Assembly: GCF_003669015.1 (NCBI RefSeq)
Contig: NZ_CP033069.1
Coordinates: forward strand, 1,057,001-1,121,000
Direction of reading: 5' to 3'
DNA from: Acidovorax sp. 1608163
GTDB taxonomy: Bacteria; Pseudomonadota; Gammaproteobacteria; Burkholderiales; Burkholderiaceae_C
DNA length: 64,000 bases
Part shown: positions 8,655 through 18,160 of the stretch, piece by piece
How the letters are laid out: every line of letters starts with the position of its first letter
How positions within the stretch are numbered: position 1 is the first letter of the stretch
Program-made: the position numbers and the translations under genes
The notes under the pieces: model-generated
Databases searched by the model: none
Seen by the model: only the letters and a program-made list of their open reading frames with translations
What the model was told of the DNA's origin: nothing

Positions 8655-9104
8655 TCACTGCACGCGGTTGAACACCAGCTTCTTCTGGGTTTCCGGGTCA
8701 AAGAAGTCAAAGCTCGAATCGCTCAGCGAGAGGATCTTTTGCTCCATCCGCACCTGTCGGTTGGGCTTGAGCTTTTGGTTGTTGATGTGGGTGAAGACCC
8801 GCTTGAAGTGGGTGCCGTCAAAAGACCAGTCGCCGCTGGAGGTGTTGTCTGCCAGCACGGCCCCGTCCGGGCCCTTGTACACCGCGTGCTGCGTGAACTT
8901 GCGGTTGTCCTTGAGTTCCGTGGTTTGCTGCAGCAGCCATTCGGACGTTTGCAGGGTGTGCTCCCATTTGCCCACCAGGCGGGCCTGGGGGATGGCTGCA
9001 GCGCTGGTTTTTGCGGCCGTTGCAGCTGGGGTGGTCGGGGTGTTTTGGGCCCACACAGCGGTGCTGGCGGCCAGGCACAAGGCCAGAAACAGGTGCTTTT
9101 TCAC
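8655..9104 (-). CDS. Secreted hypothetical protein with a beta-rich domain
   Basis: A 149-residue protein with a signal peptide from a GTG start (VKKHLFLALCLAASTAVWA, cleavage after AWA) and an Ala/Thr-rich linker. The mature domain begins LVGKWEHTLQTSEWLLQQ and continues with alternating polar and hydrophobic residues, as in small lipocalin-like barrels. The GTG has GGGAG upstream. A longer ATG reading is open but has no conserved character. The next gene starts immediately after its stop. The function is unknown and the fold assignment is inference. Confidence 0.7.
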   Translation of the reverse strand: MKKHLFLALCLAASTAVWAQNTPTTPAATAAKTSAAAIPQARLVGKWEHTLQTSEWLLQQTTELKDNRKFTQHAVYKGPDGAVLADNTSSGDWSFDGTHFKRVFTHINNQKLKPNRQVRMEQKILSLSDSSFDFFDPETQKKLVFNRVQ

Positions 9105-9270
9105 AGGGCTCTCCCAAAAAGCGCGAAGTGTCCCAGAGACCGGGCCCGCAAACTGCCCGCCGCGCGCCGTTGGGCGAAATGACCGGTGGCTCCTGTGTAT
9201 TTGTTCGCGATTCTTCGGGTGTTTTTGGGGGCGGGCACCCCATAGCGGGCTGGTGGGACCGCGTGGTGGG

Positions 9271-9525
9271 TCAGTCGGGAGTGAACAGGCGCTCGAACTT
9301 GGCTTGGTCTGCCGCCAGCTCAAAGGTCACCACCTGGCCCATCTTCATGTCCGACAGGCGGCAGGCGGCATACAGCGTGGTTTTGCCGGCCAGCTCCATG
9401 GCATCCAGGTCAATGATGGCGTAGGGGTGGGGCACAAAGACCTGGTGCTCAAAAATCTCGCGGTATTGGTTGCGGGGCGAAGGGTAGAGCTTGTACTGGT
9501 CGGTGGTGATGGTTTGTGTGGCCAT
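9271..9525 (-). CDS. Conserved hypothetical protein
   Basis: An 84-residue protein starting MATQTITTDQYKLYPSPRNQ and ending KFERLFTPD. It is soluble and has no transmembrane segment. The central part VFVPHPYAIIDLDAMELAG is the most ordered-looking segment. No family is recognised. The start at 9525 is preferred because the open frame further upstream is Pro/His/Cys-rich and looks noncoding. It lies apart from its neighbours, with 166 bases downstream to the secreted protein gene. Confidence 0.6.
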   Translation of the reverse strand: MATQTITTDQYKLYPSPRNQYREIFEHQVFVPHPYAIIDLDAMELAGKTTLYAACRLSDMKMGQVVTFELAADQAKFERLFTPD

Positions 9526-9728
9526 GGGCTCAAAAAAGTAAGGGCAGGGCGCGTGGCGGGCCAGCGTGGTGGGGGTACAGTGCGGGCGAATGCTACAGAC
9601 ATTCCTGTAGGGCTTATGCAAAGCGGGATGCAACCACCGCCTTGGCTTTCGGGCACGCCGCTTGGCTGACCCCTGTTTGCGTAAGCCATGTCCTGTAGAA
9701 ACCCTGTTGAACTACCGAAAACATCCCC

Positions 9729-9959
9729 ATGGCACGATCCAAAAGTGAATGGCCGAACAAGGTGCTGGCCTTGATCCAGTCCGGCAACCACGCCGCCGCA
9801 GTGGCGCAAATCAAGGTGGCCCCCACGGTGGGCGACATCACGCGGCTGCAAACCCAGCTGGCCAAACTGCCGCCATCGCCCGCGCTGCAGCAGCTGCAGA
9901 ACTTTGTGGAAGAGGAGCGGGCCTTGCTGGCCGCGCCCCGCCTGCACCGTGCGCCATGA
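9729..9959 (+). CDS. Small conserved hypothetical protein upstream of moaE
   Basis: A 76-residue, mostly helical protein (MARSKSEWPNKVLALIQSGN at the N-terminus; LQQLQNFVEEERALLAAPR near the C-terminus). It ends ten bases before moaE on the same strand, so the two are probably cotranscribed. There is no link to molybdopterin synthesis in the sequence itself, and function is unknown. Confidence 0.6.
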   Translation: MARSKSEWPNKVLALIQSGNHAAAVAQIKVAPTVGDITRLQTQLAKLPPSPALQQLQNFVEEERALLAAPRLHRAP

Positions 9960-9969
9960 GCTACGGCCT

Positions 9970-10446
9970 ATGACCCGCGCACAAGTTTCCATCCAGACCG
10001 CAGACTTTGACCTGTCTGCCGAAATTGCCGCGCTGCGCCGTGAAGACAAGGGCGTGGGGGCGGTGTGCAGCTTTGTGGGCACGGTGCGTGACCGCAATGA
10101 GGGCGACACGGTCGCCTCGATGGAGCTGGAGCACTACCCCGGCATGACCGAAAAGTCCATCGAGGCCATGGTGCAAGAAGCTTTCCGGCGCTTCGACATT
10201 TTGGGTGCCCGGGTGATCCACCGCGTGGGGCTGCTGCAGCCGCTCGACCAGATCGTGCTGGTGGCGGTGACCAGTGCCCACCGGGGCCAGAGCTTTCAGG
10301 CCTGCGAATTTTTGATGGACTACCTCAAGACCCAGGCGCCGTTCTGGAAGAAGGAAGAAACCGCCCAAGGCGCCCGCTGGGTGGATGCCCGGGTGAGCGA
10401 CGACGCCGCGCTGGCGCGCTGGGGCATCACGGCACGCAACGCCTGA
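9970..10446 (+). CDS. moaE: Molybdopterin synthase catalytic subunit MoaE
   Basis: Large subunit of molybdopterin synthase, which transfers sulfur from MoaD thiocarboxylate to precursor Z. The 158-residue protein has the family core GAVCSFVGTVRDRNEGD, the stretch MELEHYPGMTEK, and the catalytic C-terminal lysine motif APFWKKEE preceded by CEFLMDYLKT. The ATG at 9970 begins MTRAQVSIQTADF. moaD and other moa genes are not in the window. A perfect inverted repeat follows and could terminate the transcript before clpB. Confidence 0.93.
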   Translation: MTRAQVSIQTADFDLSAEIAALRREDKGVGAVCSFVGTVRDRNEGDTVASMELEHYPGMTEKSIEAMVQEAFRRFDILGARVIHRVGLLQPLDQIVLVAVTSAHRGQSFQACEFLMDYLKTQAPFWKKEETAQGARWVDARVSDDAALARWGITARNA

Positions 10447-10477
10447 GCCCAGGTTGGGGGCTGTTCTTTTCAATAAA

Positions 10478-10518
10478 AATAGCTGCCAGCGCTCATTAAA
10501 TAAGCGCTGGCAGCTATT
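10478..10518. repeat. Perfect 16-bp inverted repeat (dispersed palindrome) between moaE and clpB
   Basis: AATAGCTGCCAGCGCT (10478-10493) and its exact complement (10503-10518) flank a 9-nt loop. Same core as the copies at 26007, 21447 and elsewhere. It can form a strong hairpin in either direction and may end the moaE transcript. Confidence 0.85.
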
Positions 10519-10593
10519 GATTTGATAGTAACTGCGTGCTCCGTCGCCGCTGCACCCCACTGATCCAGGTCAATCTCTTCCTGTGCCCGCTGC

Positions 10594-10622
10594 CTTGAAA
10601 TGAGGCAGTGCCCACCCCAACT
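10594..10622 (+). promoter_or_regulatory. Sigma-32 (heat-shock) promoter of clpB
   Basis: CTTGAAA (10594-10600), 14 nt, then CCCCAACT (10615-10622). This matches the sigma-32 consensus CTTGAAA-N13/14-CCCCAT very closely and lies 27 bases upstream of clpB, a classic heat-shock gene. The clpB ribosome site GGAGGA follows at 10635-10640. Confidence 0.85.
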
Positions 10623-10648
10623 GCAGGGCAATTCGGAGGATATGGACC

Positions 10649-13255
10649 ATGCGTCTCGACAAATTCACCACCAAGTTCCAAGAGGCCCTGGGCGATGCAC
10701 AGAGCATTGCGCTGGGCAACGACCACGCCTACATCGAGCCCGTGCACATGCTCGTGGCCATGCTCAAGCAAGACGACGGCCCCAAGGCGCTGCTGCAGCG
10801 TGCGGGCGCCAATGTGCCCGGCCTGCTGGCGGCGGCCGAAGCTGCCGTCAAGCGCCTGCCCCAGGTGCAAGGCAACGACCAGGTGCAGGGCGGCCCCGAG
10901 CTGGGCCGCGTGCTGCAGGCCACTGAGAAAGAAGCCATCAAGCGCGGCGACCAGTTCATTGCCAGCGAGCTGTTCTTGCTGGCCGTGATCGACAGCAAGG
11001 GCGAAGCCGCAAAAATAGCCAAGGACAACGGCCTCACCCGCAAGAGCTTGGAGGCTGCGATCGAAGCCGTGCGCGGCGGTCAGAAGATGGACAGCGCCGA
11101 GGCCGAGGGCCAGCGCGGCGCGCTGCAAAAGTACTGCCTGGACCTGACCGAGCGCGCCCGAGCAGGCAAGCTCGATCCGGTGATTGGCCGCGACGACGAG
11201 ATCCGCCGCGCCATCCAGGTGCTGCAGCGCCGCAGCAAGAACAACCCCGTGCTCATTGGTGAGCCCGGCGTGGGCAAGACTGCGATTGTCGAAGGCCTGG
11301 CCCAGCGCATCGTCGCAGGCGAGGTGCCTGAAAGCCTCAAAGGCAAGCGAGTCCTCTCACTGGACATGGCCGCCCTGCTGGCCGGTGCCAAATACCGGGG
11401 CGAGTTTGAAGAGCGCCTGAAGACTGTGCTGAGCGAGCTGGCCAAGGACGAAGGCCAGACCATTGTCTTCATCGACGAGTTGCACACCATGGTGGGTGCA
11501 GGTAAGGGCGAAGGCGCGATGGACGCGGGCAACATGCTCAAGCCGGCTCTCGCGCGCGGCGAGCTGCACTGCGTGGGCGCCACTACGCTCGACGAATACC
11601 GCAAGTACATCGAAAAGGACGCTGCGCTGGAGCGCCGCTTCCAGAAAATTCTGGTGGGCGAGCCCACGGTGGAGGCCACTATCGCCATCCTGCGCGGCCT
11701 GCAGGAAAAATACGAGGCGCACCACGGCGTGGAGATCACCGACCCCGCCATCGTAGCGGCGGCCGAGCTGTCCCACCGCTACATCACCGACCGCTTTTTG
11801 CCCGACAAGGCGATTGACCTGATCGACGAGGCGGCGGCCAAGATCAAGATCGAAATCGACTCCAAGCCCGAAGCCATCGACAAGCTCGACCGCCGCCTGA
11901 TCCAGCTGCAAATCGAGCGCGAAGCCGTGCGCCGCGAAAAGGACGAGGCCTCGCAGAAGCGCTTTGGCCTGATTGAGGAAGAGATCGAGCGCCTGCAAAA
12001 AGAAATTGCCGATCTGGAAGAGATCTGGACCAGCGAAAAAGCGCAGGCCCAGGGCTCGGCCCAGGTGCGCGAAGAGATCGAGCGCATCAAGCTGCAGATT
12101 GTCGAATTCACCCGCAAGGGCGACCTGACCAAGGTGTCTGAGCTGCAATACGGCCGCCTGCCCGATCTGGAACGCAAGCTCAAGGAAGCCCAGGCCAAGG
12201 AAGAAGGCAAGGACGGCGCCTCCACGCCCAACCGCTTGCTGCGCACCCAGGTGGGCGCGGAAGAAATTGCCGAGGTGGTGAGCCGCGCCACGGGCATCCC
12301 GGTGTCCAAGATGATGCAGGGTGAGAAAGACAAGCTGCTGCAGATGGAGACCAAGCTGCACGAGCGTGTGGTGGGCCAGCAAGAGGCGATTGCTGCGGTG
12401 GCCAATGCCATCCGCCGCTCGCGCTCGGGCCTGAGCGACCCCAACCGGCCCACGGGCTCGTTCCTGTTCCTTGGCCCCACGGGCGTGGGCAAGACCGAGC
12501 TGTGCAAGGCGCTGGCGGGCTTCTTGTTCGACAGCGAAGACCACCTGGTGCGCATCGATATGAGCGAGTTCATGGAGAAGCACTCGGTGGCCCGCCTGAT
12601 CGGCGCGCCCCCCGGCTACGTGGGCTATGAAGAGGGTGGCTACCTGACCGAGGCTGTGCGCCGCAAACCCTACAGCGTGCTGCTGCTCGACGAGGTGGAA
12701 AAAGCCCATCCCGACGTGTTCAACGTGCTGCTGCAAGTGCTGGACGATGGCCGCCTGACCGATGGCCAGGGCCGCACCGTGGACTTCAAGAACACGGTGA
12801 TCGTGATGACCAGCAACATCGGCTCGCACCTGATCCAGGCCATGGTGGGGCAGGATTCGCAGGACATCAAGGACGCCGTGTGGGGCGAGCTGAAGAACCA
12901 CTTCCGCCCTGAGTTCCTGAACCGCATCGATGAGACCGTGGTGTTCCACGCGCTCGACGCGCAGCACATCGCCTCGATCGCCAAGATCCAGCTGCAGCTG
13001 CTGCAAACCCGGTTGGCCAAGATGGATTTGGAGTTGCAGGTGTCCGATGCCGCCTTGGCAGAATTGGCCAAGGTGGGGTTCGACCCGGTGTTTGGTGCGC
13101 GGCCGCTCAAGCGGGCGATCCAGCAGCGGATTGAGAACCCGCTGTCCAAGCTCTTGCTGGAGGGGCAGTTCCCTCCCAAGAGCGTCATTGCTGTGAACGT
13201 GAACCCGGTGCTGGAGCCGGGGGTGTTCCAGTTCAGCGCCGCGCCGCAGGGTTGA
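10649..13255 (+). CDS. clpB: ATP-dependent disaggregase ClpB
   Basis: Hsp100 chaperone of 868 residues that extracts polypeptides from aggregates together with DnaK. An N-terminal Clp repeat domain (1-145) is followed by the first AAA+ module with Walker A GEPGVGKT at 204-211 and Walker [10 protein letters not shown] long coiled-coil middle domain (about 410-530) is rich in Glu/Lys/Gln. The second AAA+ module has Walker A GPTGVGKT near 605 and [13 protein letters not shown]. The length matches the family. GGAGGA lies eight bases before the ATG, and the upstream promoter is of heat-shock type. Confidence 0.97.
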   Translation: MRLDKFTTKFQEALGDAQSIALGNDHAYIEPVHMLVAMLKQDDGPKALLQRAGANVPGLLAAAEAAVKRLPQVQGNDQVQGGPELGRVLQATEKEAIKRGDQFIASELFLLAVIDSKGEAAKIAKDNGLTRKSLEAAIEAVRGGQKMDSAEAEGQRGALQKYCLDLTERARAGKLDPVIGRDDEIRRAIQVLQRRSKNNPVLIGEPGVGKTAIVEGLAQRIVAGEVPESLKGKRVLSLDMAALLAGAKYRGEFEERLKTVLSELAKDEGQTIVFIDELHTMVGAGKGEGAMDAGNMLKPALARGELHCVGATTLDEYRKYIEKDAALERRFQKILVGEPTVEATIAILRGLQEKYEAHHGVEITDPAIVAAAELSHRYITDRFLPDKAIDLIDEAAAKIKIEIDSKPEAIDKLDRRLIQLQIEREAVRREKDEASQKRFGLIEEEIERLQKEIADLEEIWTSEKAQAQGSAQVREEIERIKLQIVEFTRKGDLTKVSELQYGRLPDLERKLKEAQAKEEGKDGASTPNRLLRTQVGAEEIAEVVSRATGIPVSKMMQGEKDKLLQMETKLHERVVGQQEAIAAVANAIRRSRSGLSDPNRPTGSFLFLGPTGVGKTELCKALAGFLFDSEDHLVRIDMSEFMEKHSVARLIGAPPGYVGYEEGGYLTEAVRRKPYSVLLLDEVEKAHPDVFNVLLQVLDDGRLTDGQGRTVDFKNTVIVMTSNIGSHLIQAMVGQDSQDIKDAVWGELKNHFRPEFLNRIDETVVFHALDAQHIASIAKIQLQLLQTRLAKMDLELQVSDAALAELAKVGFDPVFGARPLKRAIQQRIENPLSKLLLEGQFPPKSVIAVNVNPVLEPGVFQFSAAPQG

Positions 13256-13339
13256 CCTGCCAAGCGGCGGTGGCGGGTGCGCAGGCTGGTGGACACACCG
13301 GTGTCGCGCCCCGCCCATGTTGTGAATGAGAGGTGTGAG

Positions 13340-13708
13340 TTGAACGAAATTGTTGCGGGCCTGCTGCGCCTGGTGTTGCGTGTGGTGGTGTTGGCCATGG
13401 GCGTGGTGCTTTTCTTGAGCCTGCTGGCCGCCGTGCTGGTGCTGGCCCTGGTGTGGGCCTTGCGCGCCGCCTGGGCGCGGCTGACGGGCAAGCCCGTGAC
13501 GCCCTGGGTCATGCGCATGGACCCGCGCTCGGGCTTCAGCACCGCCTTTCGTTCCACGCAGCGTTGGTCAACGGGTGGCCACCGTGGTGCGCCTGGGGCA
13601 CCCGCATCGGGTGATGGCGTGGTGGATGAGCCCGCCGCACAGCACCGTGGCGGCATCCTGCCTGGGGCTGCCCAGGTGACGGACGTGGAAGCGCGCGACG
13701 TCCGCTGA
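13340..13708 (+). CDS. Conserved membrane-anchored hypothetical protein
   Basis: A protein of about 122 residues with a long hydrophobic stretch near the N-terminus (LVLRVVVLAMGVVLFLSLL then AAVLVLALVWALRAAW), enough for one or two membrane helices. A basic segment and a Gly/Pro/Ala-rich tail ending VTDVEARDVR follow. A TTG start at 13340 is proposed because GAGAGG lies six bases upstream; a GTG at 13322 is an alternative. It follows clpB by 84 bases on the same strand. No family function is known to me. Confidence 0.6.
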   Translation: MNEIVAGLLRLVLRVVVLAMGVVLFLSLLAAVLVLALVWALRAAWARLTGKPVTPWVMRMDPRSGFSTAFRSTQRWSTGGHRGAPGAPASGDGVVDEPAAQHRGGILPGAAQVTDVEARDVR

Positions 13709-13964
13709 AGGTTAGGGACCCATCTGCACGACGGCTATTGCTGCGCAGTGCATTGCGTGCGTCTTGCAGTCCATCCAGATCCTCGCAGTGCACACTTTCC
13801 GCTCGATTCGTGCAGAGGGGCCTCTGGCGCTTGCCGGGTTGCGCTGATGGCATTGCATTCCCTGTGTCGGGTGCCTGACGCAGGGGCGCCAGGGGTGCGG
13901 TGCCCAGGCGCCGCATGTGCCCTTTCGTGACGCACCCGCTGGTAGGGTCTCCTATGATCTTTGC

Positions 13965-15410
13965 ATGACCCCTGCCGAAATACACGCCCAGTTCCAACTC
14001 CAGCACCAGGCCAGCCGCGCGCAAGTGGATGTGCCCCTGCTGGTGCGCCGCGAGCGTTTGCTGCGCTTGCAAAAAATGCTGGACGAGCACGCCCCCGTGC
14101 TGGCCGCCGCCGTGCAGGCCGATTTCGGCATGCGCTCGCCGCGCCTGACGGAGGTGGCTGACCTGTTTGTGCTGCGCAGTTTGCTGTCGCACACCCTGCG
14201 CCACCTGGGCCGCTGGATGAAGCCCCAGCGGGTGTTCACCCCCCTGTTTTTGCAGCCCGCCAGTGCCTGGATTGCCCGCCAGCCGCTGGGGGTGGTAGGG
14301 GTGATTGCGCCGTGGAATTACCCCATCCAACTGGCGCTGGCCCCCGCTATTACCGCACTGGCGGCGGGCAACCGCGTCATGCTCAAGCCCAGCGAGCTCA
14401 CGCCGCACACCTCGGCGCAACTGGCGGCGTTGGTAGCGCAGTTCTTCTCCGCCGACGAGTTTTGTGTGGTGCAGGGCGATGCCAATTTGTCGGCCTTGTT
14501 TGCCTCGCTGCCGTTCGATCACCTGGTGTTCACCGGCTCTACCGCCGTGGGGCGCAAGGTGGCGCAGGCGGCGGCGCACAACCTCACCCCCACCACGCTG
14601 GAGCTGGGGGGCAAATCGCCTTGCATCATCGACGGCCACTGCGACCTGCAGGAGGCTGCCCTGAAGATCGCCCACGGCAAGCTGTTCAATGCCGGGCAAA
14701 CCTGCGTGGCGCCTGACTACGTGCTGCTGCCCCGGGGGCGCGAGGCCGAGTTTGCCCAGGCCTACGGTGCGGCCGTGCTGCGCCTGTTCCCGAGCGTTGA
14801 GGGCAATGGCGACTATGCCTCCATCATCACTGCGCGCCACTACGCACGGCTGCGCACCATGCTGCAGCAGGCGCAAACCCTGGGCGCTGAGGTGCAGACC
14901 ATTGACCCGTCTGTGGGCAAGCCCGCTTCAGGCAAGCCCACCGTGGGCACGCTGGGCGATGGCGCCAGCCGCCAGATGCTGCCCACGCTGGTGTTTGGCG
15001 CCACCTCAGCCATGCAGCTCATGCAGGAAGAAATTTTTGGCCCCATCCTGCCCGTCATTTCCTACGAGCGCTTGGACGATGCCATTGCGCACATCAACGC
15101 CGGGCCGCGCCCGCTGGCGCTGTACTGGTTTGGGCAAAGCGAGGCGGTGCGTGACGATGTGCTGGCCCGCACGGTCAGCGGGGGCGTGACGGTGAACGAC
15201 ACGCTGATGCATGTGGCCCACGACAACCTGCCGTTTGGCGGCGTGGGCGACAGTGGCTGGGGGGCCTACCATGGCGAGCAGGGCTTTCTGCGGTTTTGCC
15301 ACCAGAAGTCGGTGCTGGTGCAGTCGCGCTGGTCCTTGGGCGCGTTGCTTTACCCACCGTATGGCGCCCGGTTTCAGCGTTTGATGGATTTGATGCGCCG
15401 CTGGTTTTGA
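13965..15410 (+). CDS. Coniferyl-aldehyde-dehydrogenase-type aldehyde dehydrogenase
   Basis: NAD(P)-dependent aldehyde dehydrogenase of 481 residues, closest in feel to the CalB (coniferyl aldehyde dehydrogenase) group, which lacks the long N-terminal extension of other ALDHs. Visible motifs are VIAPWNYP (115-120), GSTAVGRKVA, the catalytic Glu213 in TLELGGKSP and the catalytic Cys247 in FNAGQTCVAP. EEIFGPILPV and NDTLMHVAHDNLPFGG follow later. A hydrophobic/basic C-terminus (LLYPPYGARFQRLMDLMRRWF) resembles the membrane-associating tail of fatty-aldehyde dehydrogenases. The substrate cannot be read from sequence. It stands alone, and 256 bases upstream have no gene. Confidence 0.88.
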   Translation: MTPAEIHAQFQLQHQASRAQVDVPLLVRRERLLRLQKMLDEHAPVLAAAVQADFGMRSPRLTEVADLFVLRSLLSHTLRHLGRWMKPQRVFTPLFLQPASAWIARQPLGVVGVIAPWNYPIQLALAPAITALAAGNRVMLKPSELTPHTSAQLAALVAQFFSADEFCVVQGDANLSALFASLPFDHLVFTGSTAVGRKVAQAAAHNLTPTTLELGGKSPCIIDGHCDLQEAALKIAHGKLFNAGQTCVAPDYVLLPRGREAEFAQAYGAAVLRLFPSVEGNGDYASIITARHYARLRTMLQQAQTLGAEVQTIDPSVGKPASGKPTVGTLGDGASRQMLPTLVFGATSAMQLMQEEIFGPILPVISYERLDDAIAHINAGPRPLALYWFGQSEAVRDDVLARTVSGGVTVNDTLMHVAHDNLPFGGVGDSGWGAYHGEQGFLRFCHQKSVLVQSRWSLGALLYPPYGARFQRLMDLMRRWF

Positions 15411-15416
15411 GTTGGC

Positions 15417-15464
15417 GCGGACGCCGAGCCTGCGCAGGCTCAGGTCGGGTCCGCAGGCGTTTCT
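15417..15464. terminator. Palindromic region between convergent genes, candidate bidirectional terminator
   Basis: A perfect 16-bp palindrome GAGCCTGCGCAGGCTC (15426-15441) lies within a larger pairing of GCGGACGCC with GGTCCGCAGGCG. It is located between the convergent aldehyde dehydrogenase and hybrid kinase genes, with T-rich sequence (TTTCTTC) after it on the plus strand. Confidence 0.5.
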
Positions 15465-15472
15465 TCGGCCTG

Positions 15473-17335
15473 CTAGGCAGCAGGCTGGGGTTGCTGCAGC
15501 AATAGCGAAATGGCGTCGCGCAGCTGGCCGGTGGACACGGGCTTGTGCAGCAGCAGGGCCGAGGTGGACTGCGCATCGCGCAGGCGCTGGGGCGAGGTGT
15601 CGCCCGTCATGATGATGGCGGGCACCATGGCGCCCAGCTGGGAGCGCAGCGCTTGCAGCACCTGCTTGCCCGTTTCCTCATGCCGCAAGCGGAAGTCGGT
15701 GATGATCAACTCGGGGGTCATGCGCTCCAGGCTTTGCATGGCGTCGGCGCCGGATTCGGCCGTCAGGCATTCGCACCCCCAGCTTTGCAGCAGCGATTGC
15801 ATGCCCATGCGCACGGCCTCGTCGTCGTCGATGGCCAGCACCCTCAGGCCTGCCAGGCTTTGCGGGTCCAGCACGGGCTGGGCTTCGTCCTCCAGGGCGC
15901 CTTGCCAGTTGTCCAGCCAAAGCCTGAAGACCGAGCCCTTGCCCAGGCGCGAGCGCACTTGGACGGTGGTGCGCATCTCGCACGCCAGCCGTTGCACGAT
16001 GGCCAGGCCCAGGCCCAGGCCCTTGCGCCGGTCGCGTTCGGGGTTGCCCAGTTGGTGGAACTCTTTGAAGATGTCCTCCCACTGGTGCTCGGGAATGCCG
16101 TGGCCCGTGTCCCACACCTCCAGCGCCAGCCGGGCGCCGCGCTGGCGGCAGGCAATCAGCACACCGCCCCGGCTGGTGTAGCGCAGGGCGTTGGAGATGA
16201 AGTTGTGCATGACCAGATCGACCAGTGAGCGGTCTGCAAAGGCCGCTGCAGAGGTCTCGCGCGTGCGGTAGATGAGGCCTGCAGCATCGGCCTGCACACC
16301 GAACTCTTGCTCCAGCGAAGTGAGCAGCGATTGCACCGAGAAAGCCGCAGGGCGCACCTTGACGACCCCGGCCTCCAGGCGCGAATAGTCGAGCAAGGTG
16401 GTGAGCATCTCGGCCGCCGCGCCAGAGGCCGCGTGTGCGTGCTCCAGCACGGTTTGCTGGTGGGCGTTGAGCGGGCTGCGCTGCAGGGTTTCCAGAAACA
16501 GGCCCATGGCGTGCAGGGGCTGGCGCAGGTCGTGGCTGGCCGCGGCCAAAAAGCGGGACTTGTCGCGGTCGGCCTGCTCTGCGGCTTCTTGGGCGGCCAG
16601 GGCGCGGCGTGACTCGGCACGCAGCTCGGTCACCAGTCGCTCGTTTTCCAGCTTGAGGACGATGGAGCGCAGCGTGGCCTGCTCGCCGGTGCGCGCGTGC
16701 ATGGAGGTCAGTGCGTAGTACACGCACACCATCAGCAGGGCGGGCCACATCACCACGCCGCCCGCCATGGCCAGTGCCAGCAGCACCCCGCCAATGGCAA
16801 ACGTGAGGTAGATGATGTAGCCCCACAGCAGCGGTGCCCCCAGCCCCAGTGCGCCCGATGACACGGTGCTGATGATGCCGATGGCGTAAATCACGCTCTC
16901 GCCACTGCCCCAGTACAGCACCACGTGGGCCAGGCTGCCCCAGCTGATGCCCATGGCGCTCATGCACACCATCAGCCGCCACACGGCGCGCCTGGGGTGG
17001 TGTGCGGTGCCCTGGCGGTCAATGCCCAGCAGCACGGCGTACACACAGCTCACCACCAGGATGTGCGAGATCAGCCAGGCCAGCATGGCCTGCGGGTCGG
17101 CCACCGGGCGCATCACCCACAGTGTGCCAAAGGCCGTGGCCAGCGAGGCCAGCAAAGTCATCGGGAAGTTGTGGCGCAGCAGCGAGACCTGCTCGCGAAG
17201 GATTTCCTCGCGCTCCCACCGTGGCCAGGCCCAGCCCAGGCGTCCCATCAGGGACGGGGTGGACGTGTGCAATGGCGACGGTACCGCTGGTGGCGCAGCG
17301 GCAGGTTCTGGGTGGGTGGGCTCAGAGGGTGTCAT
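15473..17335 (-). CDS. Hybrid sensor histidine kinase / response regulator
   Basis: Membrane hybrid kinase of 620 residues. The N-terminal region has about six hydrophobic segments (roughly 57-75, 84-105, 118-140, 147-168, 171-190, 193-210). A coiled-coil linker, a HisKA domain with His268 in AAASHDLRQPLHAMG, an HATPase domain (NFISNALRYTS, DTGHGIPE, GLGLGLAIVQRL) and a C-terminal receiver domain (VLAIDDDEAV, phospho-acceptor in LIITDFRL) follow. The SHDLRQP form of the H-box is typical of a kinase group found in Burkholderiales. Its start overlaps the end of the LuxR-type regulator by 14 bases, so the two are a cotranscribed pair. The signal is unknown. Confidence 0.9.
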   Translation of the reverse strand: MTPSEPTHPEPAAAPPAVPSPLHTSTPSLMGRLGWAWPRWEREEILREQVSLLRHNFPMTLLASLATAFGTLWVMRPVADPQAMLAWLISHILVVSCVYAVLLGIDRQGTAHHPRRAVWRLMVCMSAMGISWGSLAHVVLYWGSGESVIYAIGIISTVSSGALGLGAPLLWGYIIYLTFAIGGVLLALAMAGGVVMWPALLMVCVYYALTSMHARTGEQATLRSIVLKLENERLVTELRAESRRALAAQEAAEQADRDKSRFLAAASHDLRQPLHAMGLFLETLQRSPLNAHQQTVLEHAHAASGAAAEMLTTLLDYSRLEAGVVKVRPAAFSVQSLLTSLEQEFGVQADAAGLIYRTRETSAAAFADRSLVDLVMHNFISNALRYTSRGGVLIACRQRGARLALEVWDTGHGIPEHQWEDIFKEFHQLGNPERDRRKGLGLGLAIVQRLACEMRTTVQVRSRLGKGSVFRLWLDNWQGALEDEAQPVLDPQSLAGLRVLAIDDDEAVRMGMQSLLQSWGCECLTAESGADAMQSLERMTPELIITDFRLRHEETGKQVLQALRSQLGAMVPAIIMTGDTSPQRLRDAQSTSALLLHKPVSTGQLRDAISLLLQQPQPAA

Positions 17336-17960
17336 GGCTGGGGGTGGCGACCAGGCCCATGCGCTGCGCTGTGAGCAGCGCCGCACTGCGGCTGTTGACC
17401 CCCAGTTGCCCAAAGATGGCGGCCACATGCACCCGCACGGTGTTCTCGCTCAGCCCCAGGTCGCGTGCAATCACCTTGTTGGGCTTGCCTGCGCACAGCA
17501 GCGCCAGCACATCCAGCTGCCGCGCCGTGAGGGCCGACGCACTGGCCCCGCGCGCAGCGGGTGGGGCCTGGCCGCTGCCTGCCGGAAAGCAGGGCAGCCC
17601 TGCCAATGCGCAGGTGATGGCGTCCAGGATGTCTTCACCGCTGGCCGATTTGGGTAGAAAACCGTCGGCTCCGCGCACCCGGGCCTCGTTCACCGCATCT
17701 GGCGCCACGCTGGCAGACACCAGCACGATGCGTGCCTTGGGGCAAGCCTGACGGATGAGGCGCAGGCCGTCCAGGCCACTCATGCCGGGCAACTGGATGT
17801 CCAGCAGCACCAGGTCTGTATCGGCCAGCTGCAGTGCGCAGGCTTCAGCCACAGAGCCCGCTTCTGCGATGGAGCCTACCGATGGGTGGTCCTGAACGAT
17901 CAGGCGCAAGCCTGTGCGAAACAGGGTGTGGTCATCAACAAGCAGTAGGCGGGCAGACAT
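17322..17960 (-). CDS. LuxR/NarL-family response regulator
   Basis: A 212-residue response regulator with a receiver domain (VDDHTLFRTGL; Asp54 in VLLDIQLPGMSG; Lys in GFLPKSASGE) and a C-terminal LuxR-type helix-turn-helix (ALTARQLDVLALLCAG, then VIARDLGLSENTVRVHV). ATG 17960 gives the usual receiver start; a GTG six codons upstream is possible. It is the first gene of a pair with the hybrid kinase and is divergent from the small gene at 18161, a plausible target. Confidence 0.9.
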   Translation of the reverse strand: MSARLLLVDDHTLFRTGLRLIVQDHPSVGSIAEAGSVAEACALQLADTDLVLLDIQLPGMSGLDGLRLIRQACPKARIVLVSASVAPDAVNEARVRGADGFLPKSASGEDILDAITCALAGLPCFPAGSGQAPPAARGASASALTARQLDVLALLCAGKPNKVIARDLGLSENTVRVHVAAIFGQLGVNSRSAALLTAQRMGLVATPSHDTL

Positions 17961-18160
17961 CCACCAAGTATTGCCCACAAACCACCCGTTTGGACTAGTC
18001 CATTTTTGTTAGTCCATTTGTGCGATGGACGCGCTGCAGTCCGTTTTCTAGACTTTCTCCCATGCATTGAACGGTGCCTTGGAGTGCAAATGTCAATGCG
18101 TACCGACCTTGCTCAGAACCATCGCATCCATTGCATTCAACATCCACAGAGGGGCCCAAC

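Noticed and set aside
11357..13318. 653-codon open frame antisense to clpB
   Set aside because: Shadow of clpB on the opposite strand; composition is not protein-like.
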